64,000 bases of DNA from Lentibacillus populi (GTDB lineage: Bacteria > Bacillota > Bacilli > Bacillales > Amphibacillaceae): assembly GCA_014642895.1 (NCBI GenBank), contig BMJD01000001.1:265716-329715 (forward strand), read 5' to 3'. This document shows, in pieces, positions 28,908 through 38,884 of this stretch. Below the pieces are notes generated by a model. The model saw only the letters and a list, made by a program, of their open reading frames with translations, had not been told where the DNA came from and searched no databases. The position numbers and the translations under genes were made by a program. The first letter of the stretch is position 1. Each line of letters opens with the position of its first letter.

Positions 28908-31058
28908 GTGAAGAAAAAAATAGGGGAATTTTTGACTTCATTACTAAATTTTAATTCAAGATGGATTACAATCGTTATACCTGTCATTTTACTAGGTATC
29001 TTCTTCTTCCTTGTGACCGTAAACAATGTATTTACGGAAACATTTAATATCGAGCGGTTTAGCAATGCGAGAGAAACAATTCGTTCGCCAATAACGATCG
29101 AAAACGAACTGGAAACGGAGCGAAAGACACGGGAAACCGTTCAATCGGTTGAGGATCGCTATGATATATCCAAGGAAATTACCGATGAACAGCTTGGATA
29201 TGTAAATGAAATATTTGATGCGATTACTAAATTGGAAGAGGAAAATGCAGACACCGAAAATTCTGCTGATACAGATAAAAACGACAAAGCTGTTCAGCTA
29301 ACAACACCGGAAAAAGTGCAAAAGCTGGAAAATATTTTATCACCGGAAATAACCGAACATGTTGATGAACTTATTTTAGCTCAGCTTATTGAAACCGCAC
29401 CTGAAAAACGTGAAAATGGGAAAAAGACCATGCTGGAAGCTTTAACAACAGTTTTAAATAACGGGGTACGCACCGAGAATGTGCAAAGTGCAACAGCAGA
29501 AGTAAAACAACAAATAAAATACACGAATCTTGATAATGATCTCAAACAGGCGTTAATGTCGTTAAGCAGTTTTGCTGTTGTAGAGAATTCATTTTTTGAT
29601 GTTGAGAAAACGATGGATGCCAGGAAGGAAGCAGCAGCGAGTGTTGAACCGGTCATTATTCGCGCAGGTGAAATCATTGTCAGAGAAGGGCAAACCATTA
29701 CAAATGAAATATATGAGGAATTAAAATTAGTTGGTTTATTAAATAAAGAACGAAATTTATTCCCGGTAATTGGTCTGGCTCTACTTATTATCCTGATTAT
29801 CGGTGTCATCGGGTACGAAATGTATTTGTCAGGAAAACGAAAGCAGCTGGATAAGGGAAAAATCGCAGCAGTTTTGCTTATTAGTGTTATCGTTATTTCA
29901 CTGATGAAGGGGGTCAGTTTTTTTACAACACAAGTCAACCAGTTGTATTTTCTTGTTCCTGTTGCTACTGGAGCACTGTTATTAAAACAATTGATTCATG
30001 AGCGATTTGCAATTGTTTTGGCAGGTTTATATGCCATTTTGGGATGTATTATATTTAATGGCGAAATACCGGGCTCATTGAATGTGGAAGCTGGCATCTA
30101 TTTCTTCTTCTCACAGCTTGCTGGTATTATCTTTTTACGGAACATTAAAGATAGATTGGCGATTGTCAGAGCCGGAATTGGAATGACTGTCGTAAATGTC
30201 ATTACTGTATTATTATTTTTATTTCTATCGTTTGAAAAATATTCCTTAAAGGATCTTTTTATTCAGTCAGGTTTCGGGTTTGGGGCTGCTTTTCTATCAG
30301 CAGTATTAACAATCGGACTGCTGCCGTTTTTTGAAACTGGATTGGGGATATTATCGGACATCAAATTACTTTCATTATCAAGTCCCAATCAGCCATTAAT
30401 TAAAAAGATCCTGACAGAAGCACCAGGAACCTATCATCATTCCATTATGGTTGCCAATTTAAGCGAAACGGCTTGTGAGGCAATTGGTGCCAATGGCTTA
30501 TTGGCAAGGGTTGGTGCCTATTATCATGATATTGGCAAAACGGTCAGACCTCAGTATTTTATTGAAAATCAGCTAGGTATCGAGAACCCGCATGATAAAC
30601 TGGATCCGAAGCAAAGTGCTGAAATCATTATCAGTCATCCGTATGATGGAGTGGCAATGTTGAAGCAGCACAAGCTCCCAAAGGAAATTATTGATATTGC
30701 CATGCAGCATCATGGTACAACATTATTAAAATATTTTTATTACAAGGAGAAGGAAAACAACGACCAGGTCAAGGAAGAAGATTTCCGGTATCCAGGGCCA
30801 AAACCGCAAACAAGAGAGATTGGCATCGTCAATATATGCGACTCGGTGGAGGCGGCCGTTCGTTCGTTAAAAGAACCGACAGAGGAAAAAATTGAAGAGA
30901 TCGTCTCATCCATTATTAAGGACCGGTTAATGGACGGACAATTAGATGAATGTCCGTTAACCATGAAAGAATTAAACACGGTTCATAAGACTGTTTGTGA
31001 GGCGTTAAAAGGGATTTTTCATTCAAGAATTCAATATCCTGCCAAGGAGGCGAAATAA
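28908..31058 (+). CDS. pgpH: Cyclic-di-AMP phosphodiesterase PgpH
   Basis: Membrane HD-domain phosphodiesterase that degrades c-di-AMP. The 716-residue protein has an N-terminal membrane helix (about 20-45), an extracytoplasmic 7TMR-HDED sensor region (to about 280), seven membrane helices (about 285-470) and a C-terminal HD domain. That domain has HHSIMVANLSE near 508 and HDIGKT near 540. The GTG start follows ATGAGGTGAAA. It corresponds to B. subtilis yqfF. ybeY starts at the next base after its stop. Confidence 0.95.
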   Translation: MKKKIGEFLTSLLNFNSRWITIVIPVILLGIFFFLVTVNNVFTETFNIERFSNARETIRSPITIENELETERKTRETVQSVEDRYDISKEITDEQLGYVNEIFDAITKLEEENADTENSADTDKNDKAVQLTTPEKVQKLENILSPEITEHVDELILAQLIETAPEKRENGKKTMLEALTTVLNNGVRTENVQSATAEVKQQIKYTNLDNDLKQALMSLSSFAVVENSFFDVEKTMDARKEAAASVEPVIIRAGEIIVREGQTITNEIYEELKLVGLLNKERNLFPVIGLALLIILIIGVIGYEMYLSGKRKQLDKGKIAAVLLISVIVISLMKGVSFFTTQVNQLYFLVPVATGALLLKQLIHERFAIVLAGLYAILGCIIFNGEIPGSLNVEAGIYFFFSQLAGIIFLRNIKDRLAIVRAGIGMTVVNVITVLLFLFLSFEKYSLKDLFIQSGFGFGAAFLSAVLTIGLLPFFETGLGILSDIKLLSLSSPNQPLIKKILTEAPGTYHHSIMVANLSETACEAIGANGLLARVGAYYHDIGKTVRPQYFIENQLGIENPHDKLDPKQSAEIIISHPYDGVAMLKQHKLPKEIIDIAMQHHGTTLLKYFYYKEKENNDQVKEEDFRYPGPKPQTREIGIVNICDSVEAAVRSLKEPTEEKIEEIVSSIIKDRLMDGQLDECPLTMKELNTVHKTVCEALKGIFHSRIQYPAKEAK

Positions 31059-31523
31059 ATGCATATTGACTTTCATGATCAAACAAATTCGGTACCTAGT
31101 GATTTCATCGATATGCTTCATCGTTTACTGGACTTTGCGGCCGAGAAAGAAGGTATCACAAACGAAGCGGAAGTGTCGGTAAACTTTGTTGACAATAAGA
31201 AAATTCAGGAGTTAAATCGAAATTATCGTCAGCAGAATCGACCGACAGATGTTATTTCCTTTGCATTACAGGAAACGGTTGATGGGGAATTACAAGTTAT
31301 CGGGGAGGATATACCACTCGTACTTGGTGATATTGTCATCTCCGTTGATCGCGCAAAAGAACAGGCAGCAGATTATAATCATTCGCTTGAACGGGAAATA
31401 GGCTTTCTATCCGTTCATGGCTTCCTTCATCTGCTTGGCTATGATCATGTGGAAAAGGAAGAGGAAGAGGAAATGTTTCAGCGACAAGAGGACATCTTAG
31501 ATGCGTTCGGACTCAAACGATAA
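31059..31523 (+). CDS. ybeY: Endoribonuclease YbeY
   Basis: Zinc-dependent endoribonuclease that takes part in 16S rRNA 3'-end maturation and ribosome quality control. The 154-residue protein has the metal motif HGFLHLLGYDH (about 121-131). CCAAGGAGGCG, inside the end of pgpH, is its ribosome site. The dgkA start lies 23 bases inside its 3' end. Confidence 0.95.
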   Translation: MHIDFHDQTNSVPSDFIDMLHRLLDFAAEKEGITNEAEVSVNFVDNKKIQELNRNYRQQNRPTDVISFALQETVDGELQVIGEDIPLVLGDIVISVDRAKEQAADYNHSLEREIGFLSVHGFLHLLGYDHVEKEEEEEMFQRQEDILDAFGLKR

Positions 31524-31881
31524 ACGAAAAAAACGGGGAATTGGTCTTAAATTTGCATGGAATGGTTTTTGGGAAGTACTGAAGCATGAACGAAACTTTC
31601 AAATCCACCTTATCGTTGGTATCATCATCATCTGCGCTGGTTTTTTTCTTCAACTAACAGCCGGTGAGTGGGTAATGATTGTGCTCGTTATCGGGTTCGT
31701 ACTAACGGCAGAGATGATAAATACGACGATTGAAAAATTAATCAACTACCTGAAACCGGAAATTCATCCGGAAGCAAAGACGATTAAAGATATTGCAGCT
31801 GCCACTGTTTTAATAGCCGCAGTGATTGCCGTGATTATTGGTTTCATTGTCTTTTTGCCAAAACTATATAGCCTGTTATAA
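31501..31881 (+). CDS. dgkA: Undecaprenol/diacylglycerol kinase DgkA
   Basis: Small membrane kinase with three helices; Gram-positive members phosphorylate undecaprenol. The 126-residue protein has AWNGFWEVLKHERNFQIH at the N-terminus and the catalytic-region motif AEMINTTIEKLIN. The ATG overlaps ybeY by 23 bases and has GAGG inside ybeY as ribosome site. In B. subtilis cdd follows; here a terminator and then era follow. Confidence 0.92.
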   Translation: MRSDSNDKRKKRGIGLKFAWNGFWEVLKHERNFQIHLIVGIIIICAGFFLQLTAGEWVMIVLVIGFVLTAEMINTTIEKLINYLKPEIHPEAKTIKDIAAATVLIAAVIAVIIGFIVFLPKLYSLL

Positions 31882-31883
31882 TT

Positions 31884-31920
31884 ACAAAACCCCATCAGAA
31901 CAATGATGGGGTTTGTTTTA
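31884..31920 (+). terminator. Terminator after dgkA
   Basis: AAACCCCATCA and TGATGGGGTTT form a perfect 11-bp stem with a 6-base loop, followed by GTTTT. Confidence 0.85.
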
Positions 31921-31947
31921 ATGAATCAGGCTTGTCCATTTTGTACT

Positions 31948-32010
31948 TGTCCAGGAAATTATAAACTTAATCCGCTGTAGATTACTGAATATCATGAGGG
32001 CCACGGTGAG
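31948..32010 (-). repeat. Degenerate family A tail fragment
   Basis: CCAGGAAATTATAAA, then CCGCTGTAGAT and GGGCCACGGTGAGC, resemble the inverted tail of family A copy 5 (37640-37700). It is decayed and lacks the core. The remaining 150 bases before era hold nothing else recognisable apart from an AT-rich stretch with TATTATAGT near 32113. Confidence 0.45.
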
Positions 32011-32165
32011 CTTTAACACCCAGGATTGGTGCTTACTTATGTCATAAATTGAGAAAAAAGAAAAACTTTTTAAAGCTTTTGTCGATAACATGAAAGTGGA
32101 CTGTTTTTGTAGTATTATAGTATTTACACAACGAAATAAATATAGAGGGCACCGGAGGATATACA

Positions 32166-33068
32166 ATGGAAAATAACTTTAAATCGGGTTTTATTGCGAT
32201 AATAGGCAGGCCAAATGTTGGGAAATCGACATTCTTAAATCGGGTGATTGGCCAGAAAATAGCCATTATGAGTGATAAAGCACAAACAACACGCAATAAA
32301 ATTCAGGGTGTTCTGACACAAGATGATGCACAAATTGTATTTATTGACACCCCTGGAATTCACAAGCCTAAACATCGGCTTGGCGACTTTATGGTGCAAA
32401 TTGCCGAAAATACCTTAAATGAAGTGGATGCAATATTGTTTATGATTAATGCCAAAGAGGGCTATGGCAAGGGTGATCAATATATTATTGACCGCTTGCA
32501 GCAAGTTAAAAAACCGGTTTTTCTCATTATCAACAAAATTGATTTAATCCATCCGGATGACTTATTTCCACTCATCGAATTATATAAAGGGAAATATGAC
32601 TTTGAGGAGATCATTCCAATCTCGGCGTTACAAGGAAATAATGTGGACCATATGCTTGATGTTTTAAAGGCGCATTTGCCATCAGGACCCAAGTATTATC
32701 CCGACGATCAGGTAACGGACCATCCGGAGCGTTTTATTATTAGTGAATTAATTCGGGAAAAGGTTCTGCAGTTAACCAGGGAAGAAGTACCGCATTCTAT
32801 CGCAGTTGTAATTGAGAATATTGAAAAACGGGACTCAAACGCTATATTTATTCAGGCAACGGTTATCACAGAAAGAAAATCACAAAAAGGAATTTTAATT
32901 GGGAAACATGGGAGTATGCTGAAGGAAATTGGTAAAAAGGCTCGTGCCGATATTGAAGCTTTACTTGGAACAAAGGTGTACTTAGAGCTTTGGATAAAGG
33001 TGCAAAAGGATTGGCGAAACAGACAGAGCCAACTGCGAGAGTTGGGTTTTCGCAGTGATGAATATTAA
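32166..33068 (+). CDS. era: GTPase Era
   Basis: Essential GTPase that checks 16S rRNA 3'-end maturation on the 30S subunit. The 300-residue protein has G1 (GRPNVGKST, about 12-20), G3 (DTPG, about 60), G4 (NKID, about 121-124) and a C-terminal KH domain ([11 protein letters not shown]). The ATG follows ACCGGAGGAT. yqzL and recO follow, as in B. subtilis. Confidence 0.97.
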   Translation: MENNFKSGFIAIIGRPNVGKSTFLNRVIGQKIAIMSDKAQTTRNKIQGVLTQDDAQIVFIDTPGIHKPKHRLGDFMVQIAENTLNEVDAILFMINAKEGYGKGDQYIIDRLQQVKKPVFLIINKIDLIHPDDLFPLIELYKGKYDFEEIIPISALQGNNVDHMLDVLKAHLPSGPKYYPDDQVTDHPERFIISELIREKVLQLTREEVPHSIAVVIENIEKRDSNAIFIQATVITERKSQKGILIGKHGSMLKEIGKKARADIEALLGTKVYLELWIKVQKDWRNRQSQLRELGFRSDEY

Positions 33069-33125
33069 ACATGGTAAATTTTAAAACTCATTCATTCCGG
33101 AAGTGTGGTCATTATAATAGGGAGA

Positions 33126-33140
33126 GGTTCAAAAAGTACC
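33126..33140. repeat. Solo left end of family B
   Basis: GGTTCAAAAAGTACC at about 33126 matches the conserved left end of the foldback family, without the rest of the element. It may be a relic or chance. Confidence 0.3.
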
Positions 33141-33174
33141 AATTCAAATGTTATATAGAAAGGCGGGGTTTCTT

Positions 33175-33321
33175 GTGATCGACTTTACGTGGAAATTATT
33201 TAGTCAAACGGGGAACATTGAAACCTATTTATTATTGAAAGAGTTGGAAACAGAACCAAAAGTAAATGGTCAAACTAAACACCGTGACGAAGAACTATCA
33301 CAACTCGATACCAACCTGTAG
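33175..33321 (+). CDS. yqzL: YqzL family small protein
   Basis: A 48-residue protein that opens MIDFTWKLFSQTGNIETYLL, the conserved YqzL pattern, and ends in a polar tail. The GTG start follows AAGGCGGGG. It lies between era and recO, exactly where B. subtilis has yqzL. The function is unknown; the strict linkage to recO suggests cotranscription. Confidence 0.85.
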   Translation: MIDFTWKLFSQTGNIETYLLLKELETEPKVNGQTKHRDEELSQLDTNL

Positions 33322-33365
33322 CACATATTTAAAGTTTAGGATCTGGTAAAGAAAGGTGAAGCTAT

Positions 33366-34109
33366 GTGCTCGAAAAAGTGGAAGGAATTATTATCAAAAC
33401 GCAAGATTATGGTGAAACACATAAAATAGTTACGATATTTAGTAAAACGATCGGGAAATTTGCTGCCATTGCCAGAGGCGCAAAAAAACCAAAGAGCAGA
33501 ATGGCTGCCGTTACGCAGCCATTCATTCATGGGGAATTTTTAGTTTATTTGAATTCGGGGTTAAGTACGATTCAGCAAGGTGAGATGCTAAATTCTTTAC
33601 GATCGATTCGTGAAGATATTGTCAAAACGGCATATGCGGCTTATATTGTTGAATTGACAGATAAACTTGTGGATCAAAAAAAGCCTGATCATTATTTATA
33701 TAATCAGCTTCTGTTAACTATTGACTGGATTGCTGGTCATGATAGTGCGGAGATTCCAATTATCATGTATGAAATGAAATTGTATCAAAAAGGCGGGTTC
33801 GCTCCAACTGTTAATCAATGTGTCCATTGTGGCAGTACAGAAGCGCCGTTTTCTTTTTCCATTCCAGAAGGTGGACTGTTATGCAGAAGGTGTTTACATC
33901 TTGATAATGAAGCAATCCCATTGTCAAATAAACTGGCAAGGCTTTTGTATCTGTTCAGTAGTGTAGGGCTTGAACGAATTGGCAATATATCAATGAAGGA
34001 AGAAAACATACGGCTTATCAGACAACTGCTCGATGCTTATTATGACCGGTTTGGCGGATATTACATAAAATCCAAAAAGTTTTTAAAACAGCTTGACAAG
34101 TTCAGGTAA
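33366..34109 (+). CDS. recO: DNA repair protein RecO
   Basis: Recombination mediator that helps load RecA onto SSB-coated DNA. The 247-residue protein has the N-terminal OB fold (VEGIIIKTQDYGETHKIVTIFS) and a helical C-terminal region with a zinc site (CVHCGS and CRRC). The GTG start follows AAAGGTG. The family A repeat begins two bases after the stop. Confidence 0.94.
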   Translation: MLEKVEGIIIKTQDYGETHKIVTIFSKTIGKFAAIARGAKKPKSRMAAVTQPFIHGEFLVYLNSGLSTIQQGEMLNSLRSIREDIVKTAYAAYIVELTDKLVDQKKPDHYLYNQLLLTIDWIAGHDSAEIPIIMYEMKLYQKGGFAPTVNQCVHCGSTEAPFSFSIPEGGLLCRRCLHLDNEAIPLSNKLARLLYLFSSVGLERIGNISMKEENIRLIRQLLDAYYDRFGGYYIKSKKFLKQLDKFR

Positions 34110-34110
34110 A

Positions 34111-34320
34111 ACACAAAAGCGGAAGCGCCCGGTTAGCGGCGTATGGACTGGACTGAGCCGTAGGAGATAAAGGAAACATGCCCCTGCAAAAGGGGTATGC
34201 CGACGTTGGGCGCAAAGCCCGTTCTTAGTCGGCCTTCCTTCTTACCCGAACCGATGTTGACTTATCGGACGGAGGCGAGGGAAGTCCACTAGCCGCTGGG
34301 TGCTGGAGCTGGACGTGGCC
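34111..34320 (+). repeat. Family A modular repeat, copy 4
   Basis: Begins with ACAAAAGCGGAAGCGCCCGG and ends GGTGCTGGAGCTGGACGTGG. It lacks the GCCAAGCAGGGTGG module (like copy 3) but has the TAGTCGGCCTTCC block (like copies 1 and 5), so it is a different module combination from any other copy. It lies between recO and the glyQS T-box promoter. Confidence 0.85.
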
Positions 34321-34381
34321 CATCTTGATAACCAGTGATTCCAACTGATAAATTTCTTAATCTCTTGATAAGTAAATATTG

Positions 34382-34410
34382 TTGACATAAACGACAAAAT
34401 ACAGTATGAT
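34382..34410 (+). promoter_or_regulatory. SigA promoter of the glyQS leader
   Basis: TTGACA (34382-34387), a 17-bp spacer and TATGAT (34405-34410), upstream of the T-box. Confidence 0.85.
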
Positions 34411-34437
34411 TTGTACATAATTTTCAAGTGATATAAG

Positions 34438-34638
34438 ATTGCTGTGATGGAGAAAAAGTACTTGTAACTGCTATTTATAGCGAGTCCAGAATGGTGGAAG
34501 CTGGATAATAGGATTACAGGGAAGGCGCTCCTGAGCAATTTCGGATAAAGTGGCTCTGATTAGGAGCAAATAGGGTGGAACCGCGGGCAAAAATCCGTCC
34601 CTATGTCTTGGAAACATGACATAGGGACGGATTTTTTC
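34438..34638 (+). promoter_or_regulatory. Glycine T-box riboswitch
   Basis: Stem I region (34438-34530) with the GGTGGAAGC apical-loop sequence and a specifier loop containing GAAGGCGCTCC; GGC is a glycine codon. The T-box sequence AGGGTGGAACCGCGG (about 34572-34586) pairs with the uncharged tRNA acceptor end. A terminator with a long stem (ATCCGTCCCTATGTC with GACATAGGGACGGAT) and TTTTTT follows. Uncharged tRNA-Gly is expected to favour the antiterminator and switch on glyQS. Confidence 0.95.
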
Positions 34639-34676
34639 TTTTGGATTCGGTTTAATAATTGGGAGGAAATAATAAC

Positions 34677-35555
34677 ATGAACATTCAAGAAATGATTTTA
34701 ACATTGCAAAAACATTGGGCAGAGCAAAATTGTCTTTTAATGCAAGCTTATGATGTAGAAAAAGGTGCAGGGACCATGTCGCCAATGACACTATTACGAA
34801 GTCTTGGCCCGGAACCGTGGAATGTAGCCTATGTAGAGCCTTCAAGGCGTCCAGCTGATGGCAGATATGGTCAAAATCCAAATCGTTTATATCAGCACCA
34901 TCAGTTTCAAGTCATTATGAAGCCATCACCTGCAAACATCCAGGAGCTTTATCTCGACTCACTAAAGACACTTGGAATCGATCCATTAGAGCATGACATC
35001 CGATTTGTTGAAGACAATTGGGAAAATCCAACACTTGGTGCTGCCGGACTTGGATGGGAAGTATGGCTTGATGGGATGGAGATTACCCAGTTTACGTATT
35101 TTCAGCAAATTGGCGGCCTGGAAGCAAACCCGGTTGCTGTTGAATTAACATACGGACTGGAACGACTGGCTTCTTATATCCAGGATAAGGAAAATGTATT
35201 TGACCTGGAATGGACGGATGGCGTAACGGTAAAAGATATCTTTCTGCAGCCGGAATACGAACATTCCACCTATACCTTTGAGGAATCCGATACAGAAATG
35301 CTGTTTGAATTATTTGCGATGTACGAAAAAGAAGCAAAAACAACCATGGAAAAAGGGCTGGTATTCCCGGCATATGACTATGTATTAAAATGTTCGCATA
35401 CGTTTAATTTGCTAGATGCCAAAGGAGTTATTTCCGTAACCGAACGAACCGGATATATCTCGCGTGTCCGTAATTTGGCAAAAGGAATTGCAAAGGCATA
35501 TGTAGCCAAACGCGAAGAACTTGGATTTCCGATGCTGAAGGGAGAGCATAAATAA
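34677..35555 (+). CDS. glyQ: Glycine-tRNA ligase alpha subunit
   Basis: Alpha subunit of the bacterial (alpha2beta2) glycyl-tRNA synthetase, holding the aminoacylation site. The 292-residue protein has the conserved [19 protein letters not shown] start and [19 protein letters not shown]. The ATG at 34677 follows GGGAGGAAAT; a TTG at 34659 is in frame but overlaps the ribosome site region. The stop overlaps the glyS ATG (TAATG), so the subunits are coupled at 1:1. Controlled by the upstream T-box. Confidence 0.97.
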   Translation: MNIQEMILTLQKHWAEQNCLLMQAYDVEKGAGTMSPMTLLRSLGPEPWNVAYVEPSRRPADGRYGQNPNRLYQHHQFQVIMKPSPANIQELYLDSLKTLGIDPLEHDIRFVEDNWENPTLGAAGLGWEVWLDGMEITQFTYFQQIGGLEANPVAVELTYGLERLASYIQDKENVFDLEWTDGVTVKDIFLQPEYEHSTYTFEESDTEMLFELFAMYEKEAKTTMEKGLVFPAYDYVLKCSHTFNLLDAKGVISVTERTGYISRVRNLAKGIAKAYVAKREELGFPMLKGEHK

Positions 35556-37639
35556 TGGCGAAAGACGCGTTATTTGAAATTGGACTGGAAGAATTACCTG
35601 CACGCTTCATTGATGATGCAGCAAATCAGCTGACAGCTAAAACAAAAAAGTGGTTAGAAGAATTACGTATTTCCTACGACTCCATTTCTTCTTATTCTAC
35701 TCCAAGGAGACTTGCTATACTGATTCACGGCATGGCCGAAGAACAGACTGCAGTGGAAGAGGAAGTAAAAGGTCCGGCTGTAAAAATAGCACGTAATGCG
35801 GATGGAGAATGGACAAAGGCGGCGATTGGGTTTACGAAAGGCCAAGGCAAAACAACCGATGATATTTATACAAAGGATATTAAAGGTACATCATACATTT
35901 TTGTCAAAAAATATATCGAGGGAAACCCGACTATTAAACTTTTGCCGGCATTTAGGGACATTGTTTTATCCTTGCAATTTCCTAAAAATATGCACTGGGG
36001 AACGGAAACACTCAGGTTTGCAAGACCAATTCGCTGGCTTGTTGCATTATATGGCAGTGAGGTTGTTCCGTTTACGATTGCCCATGTTCAATCAGATAAC
36101 GAAACATACGGGCATCGTTTTTTAGGAGGCAGGATCACACTTACCCACCCCGCGGAATACATTGTCAAGCTTGCCGAAAACTTTGTAATCGCTGATCCTG
36201 CCAAGCGCGAAAAGCTGATTACCGATGGAATAAAAAAAATGGAAAACGAAAAAGGATTGCAAATTCCAATTGATCCCGACCTGCTTGAGGAAGTACGCAA
36301 CCTGGTTGAATATCCAACTGTATTTATTGGTGAATTTGCTGATAGTTTTCTGGATTTGCCACCTGAAGTGTTAATCACGTCCATGAAAGAACACCAGCGT
36401 TATTTCCCTGTTAAATCCCCTGAAGGAAACCTATTGCCTTATTTCATTGGGGTCAGAAATGGCGATATCTATCAGCTAGAGACAGTTGCTAAAGGGAACG
36501 AAAAAGTATTGAAAGCACGGCTCGCTGATGCACAATTTTTCTATGAAGAGGATCAAAAGCATCCGATCGATTTTTATTTGCAAAAACTGAACAAAGTCGT
36601 CTTTCAGGATAAGTTAGGTACAATTCATGATAAAGTGGAACGGGTCATCCAAATTACAAAAGAAATCGCGGAGACATTGAAACTTGATGATACGAGCAAA
36701 CAAAAAGCAGTCCGGGCTGCTGAAATTAGTAAATTTGATTTGATGACAAATATGGTTAATGAATTTACGGAACTTCAAGGGATAATGGGCGAGAAATACG
36801 CCATCAACTTTGGTGAAGATGAGACGGTTGCAAAAGCAATTGCCGAACATTATTTGCCACGACATGCAACAGACCAGCTGCCGGAAACAATTGAAGGGGC
36901 GATTGTAAGTGTTGCTGATAAACTGGATACGATTGTTGGCTGTATCTCGGTTGGATTAGTTCCGACAGGTTCTCAGGATCCTTATGGACTGCGGCGGCAG
37001 GCTGTTGGTATGTTGAAAATTCTGCAAAGTGGCAAATGGAAAATTTCAGTAGAACAATTGCTGAATATAGCGCTGAAATTGTATCAATCGCTTGATATTG
37101 AACAGGGCGATATAGAAAAAACAGCAATGGAGTTACATGAATTTTTAGCGTTACGTGCAACGTATTTATTAAAAGAGGCAAATATTGAAATAGATATCAT
37201 TCAGGCGGTATTATCAAAAGCGATTGGCGTTGTGGACTATACCATTGCCAAAGCAGGCAACCTGTCGGAAAAACGTAACCAGGCTGACTTTAAACAAACC
37301 GAAGAGGCATTTACCCGTGTGTTGAATTTAGCAAAAAAAGCGGAAAGTACTGCTGTGGAGAGCCGGTTGTTTGAAACACCTTCCGAAACCTTTTTGTATA
37401 AGAAGTTTAAGGAAGTGCAGGCTGGCTACCAGCAAGCTAAAGACAGCTTGGATGCAGAACAGGCTTTACTGCAATTAAGTGGTCTGACGGAGGAAATTCA
37501 TAACTTTTTCGAACATAATATGGTGATGGCAGATAACGAAGCAGTACGAAACAATCGTCTGGCATTGCTTCATTCACTTGCGGCATTAATTTATGATTAT
37601 GCCGATATGACGCAAATAAGCTGGAAACAGCATTTTTAG
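35555..37639 (+). CDS. glyS: Glycine-tRNA ligase beta subunit
   Basis: Beta subunit of glycyl-tRNA synthetase, needed for tRNA binding. The 694-residue protein opens [20 protein letters not shown] and contains the conserved MKEHQRYFPV and VPTGSQDPYGLRRQAVG, plus a C-terminal anticodon-binding domain of DALR type. A family A repeat begins at its stop codon. Confidence 0.97.
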   Translation: MAKDALFEIGLEELPARFIDDAANQLTAKTKKWLEELRISYDSISSYSTPRRLAILIHGMAEEQTAVEEEVKGPAVKIARNADGEWTKAAIGFTKGQGKTTDDIYTKDIKGTSYIFVKKYIEGNPTIKLLPAFRDIVLSLQFPKNMHWGTETLRFARPIRWLVALYGSEVVPFTIAHVQSDNETYGHRFLGGRITLTHPAEYIVKLAENFVIADPAKREKLITDGIKKMENEKGLQIPIDPDLLEEVRNLVEYPTVFIGEFADSFLDLPPEVLITSMKEHQRYFPVKSPEGNLLPYFIGVRNGDIYQLETVAKGNEKVLKARLADAQFFYEEDQKHPIDFYLQKLNKVVFQDKLGTIHDKVERVIQITKEIAETLKLDDTSKQKAVRAAEISKFDLMTNMVNEFTELQGIMGEKYAINFGEDETVAKAIAEHYLPRHATDQLPETIEGAIVSVADKLDTIVGCISVGLVPTGSQDPYGLRRQAVGMLKILQSGKWKISVEQLLNIALKLYQSLDIEQGDIEKTAMELHEFLALRATYLLKEANIEIDIIQAVLSKAIGVVDYTIAKAGNLSEKRNQADFKQTEEAFTRVLNLAKKAESTAVESRLFETPSETFLYKKFKEVQAGYQQAKDSLDAEQALLQLSGLTEEIHNFFEHNMVMADNEAVRNNRLALLHSLAALIYDYADMTQISWKQHF

Positions 37640-37960
37640 TCGTCTAGGAAATTATAAAATTTTGCGGCTGTAGATAACTTAATAACCGGATAAGCCACGT
37701 CCGGCTCCAGCGCCCAGCGGCTAGTGTGCAACACCCGCCTCCGTACGATAAGTCAACATCGGTTCGGGTAAGAAGGAAGGCCGACTAAGAACGGGCTTTG
37801 CGCCCAACGTCGGCATACCCCTTTTGCAGGGGCATGTTTCCTTTATCTCCTACGGTAGGAATGTTCGGTTAAAACCACCGCTCCCGGCGGCAACACCGAA
37901 CCACCCTGCTTGGCAGGGCGCAGCACATACGCCGCTAAACGGGCGCTTGCGCCTTAGTTC
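37640..37960 (-). repeat. Family A modular repeat, copy 5 (long form)
   Basis: Inverted long copy occupying almost the whole glyS-ccpN gap. On the plus strand it starts with the tail (CGTCTAGGAAATTATAAAA) shared with copy 1 and ends with GGGCGCTTGCGCC. It includes the CTGCTTGGCAGGG, GCGGC-like, TCCTACGGTAGGA and CCGACTAAGA modules. The tail reads TGTAGATAAC where copy 1 has TGTGGATAAC on the same strand. The 90 bases after it hold an AT-rich TATAAT at 38003-38008, probably the ccpN -10. Confidence 0.85.
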
Positions 37961-38054
37961 TGATAACTCTACAACCTGATATTCTTTTTGTGGCAAATGG
38001 TATATAATATTGTGAAGATTAGTATGTCATATTGTCCGAGTAGGTGGTGAAAAG

Positions 38055-38684
38055 GTGGAACTATCAAAGCGACAGGAACAAATAATTGAAATAGTCAAGG
38101 AAAATGGCCCAATTACTGGTGAACACATTGCCGATCGGTTGTCTTTGACACGGGCAACATTACGTCCTGATTTAGCAATCTTAACAATGGCAGGTTTTCT
38201 TGATGCCAGACCGCGTGTTGGCTATTTTTTTACAGGAAAAACGGGTTCAGAGCTATTAACTGAAAAAATTAAAAAGTTCAAAGTCCACGAATATCAATCT
38301 GTGCCGATCGTTGTCAAGGAAAGTGTATCCGTTTATGATGCTATTTCAGCAATGTTTTTAGAGGATGTTGGGACATTATTTGTTGTTGATAACAACGCTT
38401 GTCTGACAGGAGTTCTTTCACGTAAGGATCTGCTTAGGGCAAGCATCGGCAAACAGGATTTAAACGATATACCAGTGCACATTATTATGACACGAATGCC
38501 CAATATTACGGTGTGCAGGAGAGAAGATCCACTGTTAGAAGCTGCCAAAAAATTAATTTATAAGCAAATAGATGGATTACCGGTAATCAAAGATACGGAC
38601 GCTGGTTTGGAGATTGTTGGACGTATTACAAAAACAACGATAACCAAGGCTTTCGTTGAACTAATTACAGATGGACATGTATAG
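38055..38684 (+). CDS. ccpN: Transcriptional regulator CcpN (YqzB)
   Basis: Repressor of gluconeogenic genes (gapB, pckA) under glycolytic conditions in B. subtilis. The 209-residue protein has an N-terminal winged HTH (GEHIADRLSLTRATLRPDLAIL) and two CBS domains (about 85-145 and 148-205) that sense nucleotides. The GTG start follows TAGGTGGTG. yqfL follows, as in B. subtilis, but a family B repeat lies between them here. Confidence 0.92.
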   Translation: MELSKRQEQIIEIVKENGPITGEHIADRLSLTRATLRPDLAILTMAGFLDARPRVGYFFTGKTGSELLTEKIKKFKVHEYQSVPIVVKESVSVYDAISAMFLEDVGTLFVVDNNACLTGVLSRKDLLRASIGKQDLNDIPVHIIMTRMPNITVCRREDPLLEAAKKLIYKQIDGLPVIKDTDAGLEIVGRITKTTITKAFVELITDGHV

Positions 38685-38689
38685 AGGAT

Positions 38690-38863
38690 GTTCAAAAAGT
38701 CAGCAAATAATAAGTGACGAACGCTAGAGTTGGCAGCAAGGGATCTTCCGCTAAAACCGCCCGCGATAATAGCCAACGGAGAAGTCAGTACTTTCTGGGC
38801 AAGCCCGGTGCCAAGAGCTAAGCTGTCTCGACCTTCAAGATCCAATTCGGCAATTTTTTGAAA
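38690..38863. repeat. Family B foldback repeat, long copy 2
   Basis: Starts GTTCAAAAAGTCAGC and ends GGCAATTTTTTGAA, more diverged than the copies at 685 and 52898. It has the same internal order of blocks (AGAGTTGGCAGCAA, CGCTAAAACCGCCC, GAAGTCAGTACTTTC, TCTCGACCTTCAA). It begins 5 bases after the ccpN stop and separates ccpN from yqfL. Confidence 0.8.
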
Positions 38864-38884
38864 CCTAGAGGGGGAGGAATAGTG

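Noticed and set aside
37980..38010. Complete SigA promoter for ccpN
   Set aside because: TATAAT at 38003 is good but no acceptable -35 lies 16-18 bp upstream, so only the -10 is mentioned with the repeat.
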